Of a DNA stretch of 64,000 nucleotides, positions 1 to 12,325 are shown one piece after another; positions within the stretch are counted from its first letter, which is position 1; each line of letters begins with the position of its first letter. Made by a program: the position numbers and the translations under genes. The stretch is from Phialocephala subalpina (lineage: Eukaryota; Ascomycota; Leotiomycetes; Helotiales; Mollisiaceae), in NCBI GenBank assembly GCA_900073065.1, contig FJOG01000007.1:1787156-1851155 (forward strand), in the 5' to 3' direction. Under the pieces are notes generated by a model. It had not been told where the DNA came from. It did no database searches and saw only the letters and a list, made by a program, of their open reading frames with translations.

Positions 1-213
1 CGACGCAAGTTTATGTGTGTGTTGAGACGTATTGAGAACATGTTGGGGAGGTCTACATGAGAAGACGCGTTAGCAAATGATCGCGAAAATTTTGAAGATC
101 GTGAACGCGAAATGTGTTGAAGTGTTGACTGTGGGTTAGAGTTGCGCTAAGCGAACCCCTGAACCTCTCCGGCAGAGATCGAAAGAAAGGAGGTTAAGTA
201 GGCAGAACTTACA
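1..213 (-). CDS. 5' end of an unidentified gene leaving the left edge (tentative)
   Basis: On the minus strand a CT-rich leader reaches a good intron: donor GTAAGT (207-212), a CTAAC branch site and acceptor TGTAG, about 160 bp long. Just after the acceptor an ATG (41-39) opens a frame that stays open to the window edge and begins MFSIRLNTHINLR. This looks like a leader intron followed by the first coding codons of a gene whose body lies outside the window. The product cannot be named. The minus-strand ORF at 430-663 upstream is probably leader sequence rather than a gene. Confidence 0.3.
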
Positions 214-2774
214 GATCGGAAGCTTGTAGCGGGCTTTGCAGAAGCTTGGACGCGTCTGATATTGAGTATGTGGGTTGTGGGCAGTCGTAAATGCGATTAG
301 AGATAAGACGCGATGAGAGAATGCGCGAAATGTTGGCTGCGACGTGTTTGAGGGAGGACGAGTGGAGGATATTGTCGATGAATTGAGGTAATTTGTTGAG
401 ACTTGAAGGTTTCTGCGTGCTGTGGAGCGTTAGCTCAATGAAAAAAAAGGAGGTGGGGTGAGGAGGGGAGATCGCGATGCGCGCGCGGGAGGAAAGGTAC
501 CTTTCGGAGGGGTTGATGCGACGATCGGATCGAAGGTAGATCGCGACAATTGAAGAGGTCGTTGAGAGTGAAGAAGATCATTCATGATGGAAGCAAGTAG
601 TTGACAATGCTTAAAGGTAATTGAGAGGTTGGCAGAAGTAATTGTAGTTGAAGACAGCGACAATGGTTGTGGTCGTTAGCATTGTGTTGGATGAAGAAAT
701 TATCAGGTTGAGGACGAGATTATATAGTCCCCAGATAAGCTAATTGCCGCTAATTGGGAGAGTGCAAACTGTGCAAACTCCGCAGGTGACTTTTGACGCC
801 TTGTTTGTTGGCGTATATCTTCAATTCCGCTAACGCTAAGGACTTCGGACTCGCTTCGGCGGTGGTGAACCCCTCATCGCAAAACCTTTGAGTCCTTATA
901 GATTTAAATAAGCACAATTTTCATGGAATAAAAACAGTGAACGTTGGCGAAATCTGTACTCCATGTGATAAGATCCCCCGGTTTACTAAGTACCTTATGT
1001 AATGATCTGTTTTTCCCAAGTGTTCAACACAAGCAATATCTTCCTAGAGGTGCGCCGAACCTGGTTTTTTGCTATTTTTTACTTTGCCTTGACTTTCCTT
1101 TTGTTTCAAAAGAATTCTGCGAGCCTGATGGTGGAATTCCTGACTGTTGACTGTTTTCTTGCTTTTTGGGCTCGCTTCCGTCAGGGGTGATAAGCGAGGG
1201 TGAGCGACTGAGAGACGCGGAGTTGAGCCTCACCTCATTCCCTAAATTAGACTTGCTCACGACTGATCTAATCGAAAGATAGCAAGCAAGCATGTAGTAC
1301 GGTGTGCCAACATGACGAAGCGGTACACCTCCACTGAGAACTTTAAAGTGTCACATGACTGATGCAAGACTCGAGATCTCGACCTCCCCGAACCACAATG
1401 CCTTTTCTTTATAGAATATCAATTGGATGTGATCTTCAGGGTATCCAAAAGCTTGGGCAGCTGCTATGTATAAAAAAATTCTTGTGTTGTAGGCAAGGTT
1501 ACAAGAGGACTTTATACAAGCTCCTTCATCGGCGGGACATCTCAATTTCTCCACCAGTTGAGATGCAACTTTCAGCCTATGACGATTACAATTGCTCGTT
1601 GACAAGACAAGGGAACAACTGCCCCAAGAAAATGAGGCATACAGGATCTCACAACGAAACTTGAAGTTTTCTGAAGCTAGCTCAGACCGGTTAATCCTCC
1701 CGCACTGTCACTCACTTTCTATCGGTCCAACTATAAAGCCCTCCTCCCACAACCAATCCTCCTTTCCTTCTCCACATTCCTCACATGCGGTCTTGTTAGG
1801 GGTATTGTGAAGGGAAGGCAATGTCTTTTCTAATTTGCCTTCAATACTCAAACATTGTCTTCCAGAAGAACCCAGAAAGACTAGGCTATGATGCGCGACC
1901 AAAGAGAAAGCTATAATTTTTCATTGCAGATGCTAGCTCGCTAGCACTGCGAAGAAGAGGAGAAGGGTTTGAAGTTTGTAGAGAAGAACACCGAATACTA
2001 AGATCCTCTCAGAAGCTCTTAAACGTTTATCCGTACAGAATCGCATTCACGTGACAATAATAAGAACGTCCATGCCTACGATCGCAAACAGGGCAGCGAA
2101 AGCAGCGAGCAATAATAAAGTCATGATTGAGTTGCATCCAGTGCATCTTGCGCTACACCGGGTATGCATCCGTGAGATTCTGACCTTTTGGGAGGGGACC
2201 TTCGAAATCTCCGTCCCGAAAAAGGCAATTCTGCGCGCAATGAAAGTCCCAAACCCACACCTGCCCAACCAGAACCTCGTGATATTACAGAGCAATCTGA
2301 CTGCTGCTCGTCACGAATTGCTGCTCGTGGTATGTGTCTAAATCTCGTACCGCTTACGAGAGACCTCAACTACCAAAAAAAGAAGGGACTTCGACGTCAT
2401 GATGTTGGTTCCTGAATCAGATCTCGGTAGGCTGTTTTGACTTGCATTCAAGCGCCAAGATAAGGCGTTGAAGTGCTTGCTCCAAAGCTGCAACATTGCG
2501 GCGATCTTGACATCAGATCGCATGCATGATGCTGTACAGCGCAGATCCTCCCGCTCGGGAAAGCGTCATTGAGGCACGACGACCGAACACCAATCCATCA
2601 CAGGAATCAACTCACAAGATGAAGGAGGAAGTCGACTAAAGACATATCACATTATTTTAATTTTCGTTATAGATAGCCACATCTCATGCACGCTCCCCAA
2701 CCATGCCGTTTCAGCACTCATCTAAAGGTACAAATCCAATCCTCCTCGTAGCGAGCGCGAATCCTTCTCCCACT
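214..2774. other. gene-poor interval
   Basis: I see only short ORFs without recognisable protein features and no RNA gene. The first 500 bp are probably promoter and leader of the left-edge gene. The remainder separates it from the 3' end of the OPT transporter. Confidence 0.4.
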
Positions 2775-5336
2775 CTATCCAGCATTCGCAGGATTGAACA
2801 TACAATAATCAACATTCTTGTTGTTACCGAATCCACCATTGTTGCCCGCCCACGTAGGGAAAGAATGAGCCTTCCCAGAACCACCGAAAACAGCAAAGGA
2901 AAGGACGAACACCAAAACCTGGGTTCCTCCATCCAAAGCCGCGGAAACCAGGTAGTTGTACTTGACGAAGACACCCGGCCTGTATTTTCGCAGGTAGTAT
3001 TGGGCGAAAAATCCAATCGCGAAGTAGGACAAGATACTCGAGTTGACTCCAACGAACAACCATCCCATATACCAAAGTATAATCGAAAGATTGATGTAGT
3101 TGAAGAACTCAATCTTAGTATATCGATAGAGAAGCCAGAATGGCACGGGAACAATGAACCCGATAAGGTAAGCAATAGTAACCCACTGATACCTCGCCCC
3201 AATCGAGAACATGTCGCCAGCAATACTCCAAGCGATAGCCAGAGTATTATACTGTTGAACGTTCTGACCAGACCAGACGTTTGAGCCTTCTATTGAGGTT
3301 AGGATGTCGTATTGATTTGTGACGATGGTTTTCATCATGATGTAGTTGAAGATTCCGCCGATGACGGCACCGGTCATTTGTGCGGTGAAGGTTGCTTTGG
3401 GGGCGAGATGGGCGAGTTGAGCAATCTTCAAGTCACGACACAACCACTGGCCTTGTTGGACACCGTTGAAACCAAAAACTGTGAAGTACATGTTTGCTTG
3501 GAATTGTTAGCATTGCTTGAGTGATATGAGGGGAGAGCAGACTTACCAAGAGGCTTTCCGGGATGCATGTAACCAGCAACCATTTGGATGATGGGTTGTT
3601 GGTTGAATTGGAAACCAGTAATACCCATCTGGGCGCCGAAGAACAAGATGAAGACGAAAGCGAAGATGTTCGCGATGAGGTAGCCCCACCATGGAAGTGT
3701 GGACTCGATACCGTATAGTGTTCCCATGCCGACGGCGAGAGAGCCGAGGAGGACGCATGCGTACCACCAGTTGGGAACCTCGGAATAGCCCTCTTGAACC
3801 ATCATCTTGTAATGCGGGTCCATGTCGGGATTCTCGAGAACTTCACGTCTGTGCTGCTCTTGAGTCTTACCACCCTTCCAGAAAGTCCAGAACGATGGTT
3901 GGAGAACCTTCTTGAGTTGAGTAGGGTGAAGGAAATACCATCCATTCTTAATATCGTCGAAGTTCCACAAAAACATATGCACGATAGTGGCAGTGAGACC
4001 CATGTTGGTAGTGATGAGGTATCCAATATACGTTCCGGTAAGGTATGGAATACCATTCTCCTCAAGACCAGCCCTGTCGATGAAGTTCTCGGGTGTGAGC
4101 AGCAAGCTGAGGTCGTAGGTCGAGAAGTTGGTGGCTTTGGAGGAGTTGTCGTACAAGAGTTGGGACATGAATGGGAAGTTTTGTGACTCCCAAACATTTC
4201 CGTAATAGATACCCATGAACAGAACGATGCAGAGAAGGTATCCGATCATGCTGTTGGTCAGAGTGTACAGAGGCAACCACATAGGTGAACCCAAGGAGGC
4301 AATGTACTGCCAATCGAATGAGATGGACAAGAATCCAAGACCCTCGTTACCTTGCGAACCACCAAAGAGATTGGTGAAGAGCAAGGAGTTCTGTTTGGCA
4401 AGACAGAATATCGAAAGACCTTGAAGGAGTGGGAACATCCATTCTGGGATGATTTCCCAAACCAGGAGGATGGCGAAAACGATCCAGAAGACCTTGAGAC
4501 GGAACTTGGTCTCTCTCTTGTCGCGGTGCAGAGTTTCCAGGAGAGTGATGACCGGGATGTTGATAGGCCATAGCATTCTGGACAATAAATTAGCTTTGAA
4601 TGTCCTCACAACGGCGGGACAACTTGCCTAGTTGGCTGAACAAGCACAGATCGAAGAAGACCTGCGATACCGAATCCAAGAAGCTGGGAGGAGATGACCA
4701 AGAAGATGGCCGCTCCAGGGTTGGGATCCATTCCGTAGTAAAGTCTTTGGGCAGCCAAAATTTCAGTGGAGACTGCGTTGGTGGCTGCAGCAGAAGCCAT
4801 GATGACAATGAATGCATGCTCCTTGCTGTTGAATGGGAAAGGGTTCAAAAATGTCAGGAAGGCACCCTTTCTTGGGATCAACGCAAGAGTCTCTCCCAAT
4901 GCGTATCCAATGACCGTCATGAAGACGATTGAGACGTAGATAGCTTGGGGTTTGAAGTAGTAGATCTCCTGCAGGACCGAAGCGAAGATGGCCAAGCCGA
5001 TACCTGAATTCGTGTTAATTCTCCACGCTCTGAGCCACCAGATGTAATGCACTCACCGAGGAAGAAGGCGCGGGCGGTCCATGGGCTCAAAGATGGGTCG
5101 TCGTCGACGTGAATGACGTGTGTGAGGACATCTTTGGCGTCCGAGAGAACGGCTGTCTCTCCGAAATGATCTTCCTTCGCAGCAATGAACTCGGGTTCAT
5201 CATCTCCGTCCATGTAGGTAATCTCTGGGCTAGGAGCAGCATGCTTCTCAGGATCAAAAGAAGAAGAAACAGCTTGGTCTTGGTCCTGATGAAAGTCCGT
5301 ATCGGCTCTCTGGAAGCCGGGTCGTTGTGTCGCCAT
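2775..5336 (-). CDS. Oligopeptide transporter, OPT family
   Basis: Four exons join in phase, complement(2775..3496, 3547..4577, 4628..5003, 5057..5336), giving 802 aa, the usual size for fungal OPT proteins. OPT carriers (PF03169) are proton-coupled importers of small peptides at the plasma membrane or vacuole. The acidic hydrophilic N-terminus (about 85 aa) is followed by many hydrophobic helices. Family-like stretches include the segment around SPWTARAFFLG, an ISSQLLGFGIAGLLR helix, and the C-terminal WLFVGVNSSILSYFAIG region. The second intron has a GC donor (AG then GCAAGT, 4622-4627) with a GCTAAT branch site, the other two are GT-AG. The start is the first ATG of the open frame. No other transporter or peptidase gene is adjacent, so the substrate is not predictable from context. 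Confidence 0.93.
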
Positions 5337-5399
5337 GGTGAGGTCTGGCTCGTGGTATCACGATGAAATGCCAAGATGGGTGAAAAACGGTTGCCAGGC

Positions 5400-7820
5400 A
5401 GGGGACAAGCGCTTCTTATGGGAAACTTGGGGAAACAATGACCTCGGACTACTTTAACCGTGCCGTCGGGTCGTAGTACATATCCTTATCAGGTGAGTTG
5501 CAGCCCGGGGACAAGGACTGGAAAGGAAGCTCGCTCACTGGTGCTGATATTTCTCAACCTCTAGTCGAGGGAATTTGGGAACGCCTCAGTTCTGGATTAG
5601 TTGACGGATGCCAACTGCGATATTGGGACTGGCCTGTAAGGGAGGGGTCGTATCGAAAGAGTATTTTAACCACTCACCTCCCTCCTATGTGTTCTAGAAA
5701 GAGCTGACAGCTGAATAGTGCGGGTACTAGGACCCCACGGATAGGTGCACACGAGCTGGTACGAGCTGGTCGTGAGCTAACCTTACGCATCACAAGCTTT
5801 CGTGGCTTCTTGCGGCTTTTCTCGTCCTCATTGATTTCTTTCCAAGTGGATCCAGAGAAGCTTCTTCTTCAATGACAAGCTTTCCGTGCAGGAGATCTGC
5901 ATTCGGTGTGTCCCGTCTTCCTGGATATTTCCTGGAGTTTCGCCGTTGACCAATTGACGATTTGGATATTGCAAGCCATATCGGAGGCGCTTCCTTTCGA
6001 TTTGAGGATATGTCGCGTCATTGGACATTCAATTGGCTCGTAATGTCCTTATCTTTTCCCGTGGCGTGCGCTTGTTGTCTTCGACCTGCCTGTTCATGCG
6101 ATCGTCCGTTTTGGCTTACAGTAATGGCGAACAATTCATTGGTTGCCCCTCAATTCGCAAAATATCCAGCTTCCTCAAATACACAAGCGCCGGGGGAAAT
6201 AGTGAGGTGCCACTCAGCGGGGCGGGGCGGCCAGTCCGATCGATCAATGAAAGCCTCAGAAAAGCTTAGCAGAACGGCCGAAAGCTTGTTAACGCCATGC
6301 GCTAGAAATTGAAGGATCCAAGCAGGGATGCATGCTTCCTTTCCCATCATCTCGTTTTCCAGCGCTTGTCGTCGGCGACCGCGTCCAGCGAAAGGCGTCT
6401 GGCATTTCTCTTCCCCTTTTTGGAATTTTGGTAATTTCTCGGGTTCCTGCCTTCTTGTCCTAGGTCGGATGTCGTACCGAGGAGGCCTGGGTTGTGCGAA
6501 GCTCTAGACCTTGTTAGATACATCGTATGCTGATGCGAATACCCGAGGCAAAAGGGGTATACACGTGAGTCCATACCACGTGCAAGTGTCCTAAATGATA
6601 TATTCCTACCTTCCTTATGCTTTACCTCCAAGGAACCTTCCTGTGCTCGTTCGAATGATCTCGGAATGTCCGCATGGTGGCGTTGCAGGCCAACGAAGGG
6701 ATCCGCGGTCGACCTTGATGTGATGTCCTTCGCTCAACATGGTGTGGATTGAGCCATCTTCGAAAGGATCGTTCGATGTCTGTCTTGCGATTCAAATTCT
6801 GCGTTTGAAAACTTGCGAGCTGGAACTGGACACTGAGCAGTTCAATGACCCAAAGATATGTCAGAATATGTGGCGTGACTCCGTAGAGCAATCGCTCAGG
6901 TTTGTGGAGCCTTGGTATTCTGGAACACCGCAAGAGCGACCAGATGACGGCCGAACCTCAAGGAGGGAACAGGAGCTCATATACGATTGAAGTTCATTTA
7001 AAGTTAAAATTCCGAATCACAGTCTTCTGCTTCGGAGTAATCATACCCCGCCAAGCAGTAAGCCCTACGTCTGGCAATCGCCGGCGAGACGAAAAGAGTC
7101 AGCATCCATCATCAGCTCGCTCTCGCTCTCGCTCTCACAAATCGCCCTTCCAAACCAGTTCGCTGGTGCCACAGGTACGCATTGCTATTGGACCATCTCG
7201 AATTCATCGCAAGGAGTTATGTGACACCAATGCGGGGAAGAAGTCGGACACAACTTCACGAACTCCGTCTGGGGTATACCGACTCCGAACCCATAGGTCA
7301 AAAGAATGTCGATATGACTCAAAGCCATTCTGACTCATAGGGCCTCTCAGACTCCTTCTCAAATACCTTTCGTTAGTATCTTGAGCTCTGGACTGGTTTA
7401 TCCCAGGCTCCTATCCTTGAGCCTCGATTGAAGGGAGAAACAGGGGACCCAAGCGCTCAAGATTAGGTGGGCCGCCTCTGGTATTTGCATCTCTTGCATA
7501 AGGGCCGTGACACTTGCTCGTGATGGAGATACAGATCACGCTCGCCAAAGCTTTCGACCAAACGATCCAAAGTGAGAACAAGCATTGCAGTTTCCCTCTA
7601 CTTAAGGCCTAGCTAGAACTTTGAACCTCCTTGTGATAGTGTTTTATTTGCCGTGGACGAAAATATTATTGCTATCTCGATCGGATGAGAGTCCAATACC
7701 GCCTCCGATCGAATGAGTCAGGAGGAGCTAGACAAACCTCGACACCACTGATGGGAAATAGAGCTTTCTGCTCACCCCTGTCAGTGGATCTCTGATCAAA
7801 CACAGAGCTTTTCTTCATGT
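5400..7820. other. intergenic, nothing assigned
   Basis: Upstream of the OPT start there is a stretch of about 2.4 kb with short overlapping ORFs on both strands. None has a domain, signal peptide or consistent coding pattern. A short CTCGCT microsatellite lies near 7113-7137. Confidence 0.4.
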
Positions 7821-8603
7821 TCAAGACACCCCCAAAATACGGGATAAATGTGTCCAATGTCCATGGCTCGCAACTGGGCGTTGAGTGTCAAGTACAATGC
7901 TGAATTCCGGACATTTCCAACCAATGGCCTCATACTCACGCCGGACTTTCTCCACCCAACGTGATCGCCTTGAAACAGTCCGGTATGATAGCCATGACCC
8001 TGTGGAATTACCGGTACCACTATTCGCGGTACTCTGTATTGCGTTGGACAGTCGAGTCTCCGTGAGAGGGCAGACGTCGTTAGCCATGCCACTATCCCAG
8101 TACTTTGGACGGAATCTCTCGACACATACGACGTGTTCAAGCTCAGAGAATTTGACACCAAAGAAAGAGACAACACCGCTGTAGTCCCACGTAAGCGGAA
8201 AATATTGTGCGTTTATGTCAAGCGCAAGTCGGCACAGCCGACCATAGTCGTCGATTTCAACTCCGTCTACAAACATAACTATCCTCGAAAATTTGGTGCC
8301 AAAGTAAAGAGTATCCGTGTCGAAATCGAAGAAGACTTTCGGAGGGTGTGGCAGCGGTTCGTCCAAGAATGCAAAGCGGAGTTCCCATCGCTCCAAGGCT
8401 GCTTCGCGGGAGTCATGGCATGCGTGAAGCAGTCCCGGTATCTTCGCCGCAGATGTGTATTCGCATGACCAATGATCTTGCCCTACTGGTGGCTTGATGT
8501 TCTGGTTCATCTCAACCACTCGTCCCTCCTCTTCCCAGACTGCGTATTGCCATATTTGATCTCGGAGCTCCTGAGGGAGTTGGGCGAAGCTTCGGAAAGC
8601 CAT
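7821..8603 (-). CDS. 2EXR domain protein
   Basis: A single-exon frame of 260 aa from the ATG at 8603; the longer frame upstream begins with a non-ATG codon and is rejected. Near the N-terminus FRSFAQLPQELRDQIWQYAV is the hallmark of the fungal 2EXR family (PF20150), followed by the family's LLHACHDSREAALERW element and a FDFDTDTLYFG strand. 2EXR proteins are abundant, rapidly expanding fungal proteins of unknown function, probably intracellular. The gene lies beside the AT-rich RIP block at 8.93-9.44 kb yet shows no internal stop. Two further, damaged 2EXR genes occur at 31.8-33.7 kb. Confidence 0.85.
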   Translation of the reverse strand: MAFRSFAQLPQELRDQIWQYAVWEEEGRVVEMNQNIKPPVGQDHWSCEYTSAAKIPGLLHACHDSREAALERWELRFAFLDEPLPHPPKVFFDFDTDTLYFGTKFSRIVMFVDGVEIDDYGRLCRLALDINAQYFPLTWDYSGVVSFFGVKFSELEHVVCVERFRPKYWDSGMANDVCPLTETRLSNAIQSTANSGTGNSTGSWLSYRTVSRRSRWVEKVRREYEAIGWKCPEFSIVLDTQRPVASHGHWTHLSRILGVS

Positions 8604-8929
8604 GCCACGATCCGTTCGAGGAGATCGGTTTGGGATGCTAGGACTCGGTGATATGCGAGGTATAAATAACTTTTCGATGTATTCGAGCTCGAACAGTCTT
8701 CGGTGGTGGTGGTTGTGGCTCTTCCAAGAGTTGTGTGTTGTTGTGTAGATGACAAGGCGCACAAGGCGAAGTGAGAAATGTTGTCAGCCTTGCCGCCAAG
8801 AGAGCAGAAATGTGCGCCCTCTGCGCTCCGCTCACCCCAGCACCCGCCAGTCGCGCGAGCGGGGTAAGCGGAGCTGCTTTAGCTCTTAAAGCCACGTGCC
8901 GATGAGGCAACTTAGCGAGTATAGCGCTA

Positions 8930-9445
8930 CACGTAGGTAAATAATATCTAATAATTAAAATTCATATTAGAAAATTCGAGAAAATATATAATAGTATAAA
9001 GAAAATAAGATTTAATAATTTTAATATTCAAAAAAAAAATTTATATTTAAAATTTTATAATATATAATTATTTAATAAATTTATTTATAAATATTAAAAC
9101 TTTTAAATAAATTTAAATTAATAATTAAAATATTATATAATTTTAATTTTAATATTTATTATATATTATAATATTTCTTAATAAATTAATCAAATTATTA
9201 TATTTAATATTCTTATTAAAATTTAAGAAAATCGATTATTTTATTTTTAATTATACTTTTTATATAATTCCTAATGAAAAACCTTATATTAATTTTTATA
9301 AAAAATAATTCTTTTAATATTAAATTAATATTAAATAATAATTTGAGTAAATATATTTACTACTTTTTATCATAGAAATAATACTTAGTTTCTTTAATAT
9401 AACGTAAAAAATCTAATAATATTATTAAGCGATAACGATTCAAGT
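8930..9445. repeat. AT-rich RIP-type block
   Basis: About 500 bp composed almost only of A and T with TTAA/TATA runs, bounded sharply by normal GC sequence. This is typical of a transposon copy mutated by RIP (C-to-T in repeats). The 9175-9290 part aligns by eye with 39025-39125, a less mutated copy of the same sequence. It abuts the DUF3435-like relic on its right and may be that relic's destroyed 5' half. Confidence 0.75.
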
Positions 9446-10522
9446 GTTTTTAAAGACGAAGTTAATAATAGTAATCTTTATACCGAAAGTGTAGTAGTAG
9501 ACGAGAGCTTTCTCGATAGTTTAAAGACTACTATCGACTCAACAACTCCAGCCCCTCCTTCTAATCCCAATGGGTGGCACGATATTAATGACTTCCTCGA
9601 GATGGCAGAGCGCTTACGGCACTCTGAACAAAAGCCTTCGACGCCCGATTCTATGCGCCCTCATACTTCCTCCTCTTCCCGTACCTCGAGTGAGCCATTG
9701 CACGACCACACCAGTGCAGCAGGCCAATGTACGGTCCGAGCCAGATCTGAAGCCACGATGTTCCATCCTGCTCGTCATCGCAGTCACCCCCCAGATCATC
9801 TTCCTGCGGATCGAAGCGCAGGAAACGAGCATGAGCTAGTTCGCCCTGTACTGAATTCTGACATCTTTGATAGGGAGTAGAGACAGCGGCAGGACGATGA
9901 GTAGGAGGATGAGGACTACGACAATGACATTGAGGATGACAGACAACCGCAGCAAGAGGCGAAAGGAGATGTGGGCGGCGCTGACTGGAAGGTTGGCGAT
10001 GCGCATCTATCCGACGAGAAGGATGAAAGCCCAGCACCCTAAGAACGGACGCGGTTGCAGGAAATTCTTTGCGATCTCTCCAAAGACTTGAGTCCTTAAG
10101 ATGTCGTTGCCCGGAAGATCCTTGCTATCAATCTTATGATCGCACTCGCTTCTCGACAAGAGCTTCAAACTCACAAACCACAATCGACTCGGGCTCCCCA
10201 GCCTGCTCTGAAGCAGGTCACACCAGAACCTCTGCAACTTCAAGAGTTTCCCACTCTCTGTGAGAAGACCCAGTGTATATTTTGTCTTGGGAATAAGCAG
10301 CTTTCATACGAACAGCAGACGTTTAGGTTCAGCCGCGTCTCACACATGATGGACCACGTGGAAAGGGTTCACTTGAAACATCAGCCAGTAACCGAGAAGG
10401 TTGTCTGCAACCATCTTGTGTGTATGTCTCGAGGTCTCGTTCTCAACAATGTGAATCATTTCAGGCACCATGTGCAAGTTGAGCACGGCATCAAACTTCG
10501 GGAGCCAAGGTATATAGACTAG
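9446..10522 (+). pseudogene. Relic of DUF3435/FluG-type tyrosine recombinase with C2H2-like tail
   Basis: One reading frame can be followed from about 9446 to 10522 across four in-frame stops (two TAG near 9880-9905, two TAA near 10041 and 10098). Each could arise from CAG or CAA by a C-to-T change. The frame encodes an acidic linker, then DVVARKILAINLMIALASRQ, then a zinc-finger tail with TQCIFCLGNKQLSYEQ, a MMDHVERVHLKH element and a second Cys/His set ending NHFRHHVQVEHG. From memory this layout matches the C-terminus of fungal FluG-domain/DUF3435 proteins, the family to which Starship captain recombinases belong. The N-terminal recombinase part is missing or lost in the AT-rich block upstream. 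It is non-functional here. Confidence 0.6.
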
Positions 10523-10529
10523 GGACATC

Positions 10530-11700
10530 GGAAGAGCTTGCGGCGAGAAAGGGTCGAGTGAGGCTTGCGGGGAGAAACAATATGAGAAGTCCTTTCACCT
10601 CCATTTGCAGTTGGAATTGGTGCATTAAGGAAGGTGTTTGGAGTTTGCATTATGGATTAGAGATTTGGTGATAGAGTTCGGAGTGGTAGGACTTCAAATA
10701 TATTCATGTTGGTCGAAGTCGCGTCCAATACAAAACCTAGCCTCCATTCGAGCTTCGGTGGTGAACAGTGGCAAGACTCGGTGGTGCACTTCGTTCCCTA
10801 CCATGTCGACTTCTTTGGATGGTGAGAGTGGAATCCTCACTTAGTAAGTCCCATCACTTGCACTTAAGAATTTGGGGATTAGAATCTCGTCTCGATGAGA
10901 ATCGGAGGGAGCAGCAATCCGAGCTGATTGAGGCCCGTAAAGCATCATCTAAATTTACCTTTTCCGCTCCACAGCTAGGCAACCGAACAGCGCTATCCTT
11001 GGCCTGGCTGGTGGGTTTCACTGGGAAGCTCTGCTGTTAGCACTAACATTTTAGGTGCTGCAAACATGACACTGTGCACGACTTGGACTAAAGGGAGGCG
11101 GAGGCGGAGGAAGCCGAACTCGATCAGCTTGGAGAACGATTTATAATTCAGAAGGAAGAAAACAAATGGATGAGTCTTGTTCTAATCCTCGACTTCCTGG
11201 AAGGCGCGGACGACGAGGTGTATCATGTCAACTATTACAGGTACATCTTTCAAGTATATTTCATGGCAACCAGGCAAATTGTAATTCAACGATCTTGGGG
11301 GTGAATTGTTCTACGCGTTACAAAGCCTAACATGTTGATGATGGTTCTAGCCCGTGATGCACCCTTATGCCAAAGTTTCTCCCTTGCTACCACACTGTTG
11401 TCTTGGCAGCAGTACCAGCCTAGTAGGGCTTAATTAAGCATATTCATTGACTGGGAGGTGTCCTCTGATGTCATTAAATCCGTCAGGTCACCAGGGTCTA
11501 CCATCAGAGGGGTTAAACATTGCAAATACCGTGGATTCTTTAAAAGTGATATGAGCCCGTGAGCACCCCGACGTGTAATCGCGTGCAAGCTTGCTGTATT
11601 AGCTAGAACTTCAATGCTCATAATCATACAAAAAAGGAGAAAAATTACACAGAGATTTCAGGCAATGTACACGTGACAGGGTGACCCAGCACGATAGCAG
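10530..11700. other. degraded intergenic DNA
   Basis: No intact gene. Short coding-like scraps occur (10860-10945 and 11085-11235 on the plus strand, rich in Glu/Arg, coiled-coil-like) but frames are broken and nothing is recognisable. Probably decayed mobile or duplicated sequence. Confidence 0.35.
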
Positions 11701-11711
11701 GGCCAGGCGTT

Positions 11712-12026
11712 GGTTATAACCACAGGCGGTTCTGGCTATCCGTTACGCTGCCGCCAAGATTACACTTAATCGCTAAACCCCACCCAACTTGCGACACTTA
11801 TCAAGCGCAACAAAATTGGGTGAAAATCTTTACCGCTCGCCGTAATGACTTATTAAATTCTATATTTCAATTGCATCGAAGTTTTATCAGTTTTCATTAG
11901 TAGGTTCTCGAATTAAAAGAGATTAAAGTAGGTGAATCGGGAGAATTTTGATGTTCCCACTAAAATTAGGCGAGGTGCAATCCTGATGGCAGCGTAACGG
12001 ATAACTATAGGCCTGTGGCTATAGCC
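11712..12026. mobile_element. MITE-like element with ~55-bp terminal inverted repeats
   Basis: The left end, beginning GGTTATAACCACAGG and containing CTATCCGTTACGCTGCC, is an imperfect reverse complement of the right end, containing GGCAGCGTAACGGATAAC and ending CCTGTGGCTATAGCC. The arms are about 55 bp, the element about 315 bp, and the centre is AT-rich with no ORF. That is the form of a non-autonomous DNA transposon. No clear target duplication was seen. Confidence 0.6.
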
Positions 12027-12104
12027 GAGCACTTGTGTCTATAACCGGAATCAAAGTTAATCCACACGCCGTGAATGGTCGAGTTATAGCCTGACATTTG
12101 AAGA

Positions 12105-12270
12105 TATACTTTGGTCTTAGGATAAATAATTACACCCTTGAGGGATTTAGAGCACAGACAGATCAAGGGTATTTGACCAATAAGTGAATTGGTATCACTC
12201 AGTTTGTATGCAGAAAGTGCTAGAGGTATAAACCCTCAGGGGTGTGATTATTTGTCCTTGGACCAAAGTA
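12105..12270. mobile_element. MITE copy A (Tc1/mariner-like)
   Basis: About 166 bp bounded by imperfect inverted repeats of roughly 37 bp: the left arm starts TACTTTGGTCTTAGGATAAA and the right arm ends TTGTCCTTGGACCAAAGTA. The TA at the outer ends suggests TA target preference. It has no coding capacity. Same family as the copy at 12326-12490 but more diverged. Confidence 0.7.
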
Positions 12271-12325
12271 TGTCAGTTGCTTGGTAAAGACTGCATTGGT
12301 GGTGAAAAGGGCTACAGAATGGCTA

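Noticed and set aside
2703..3284. 193-aa plus-strand ORF
   Set aside because: It is antisense to the last OPT exon, whose frame matches the transporter family; the plus frame has no features.
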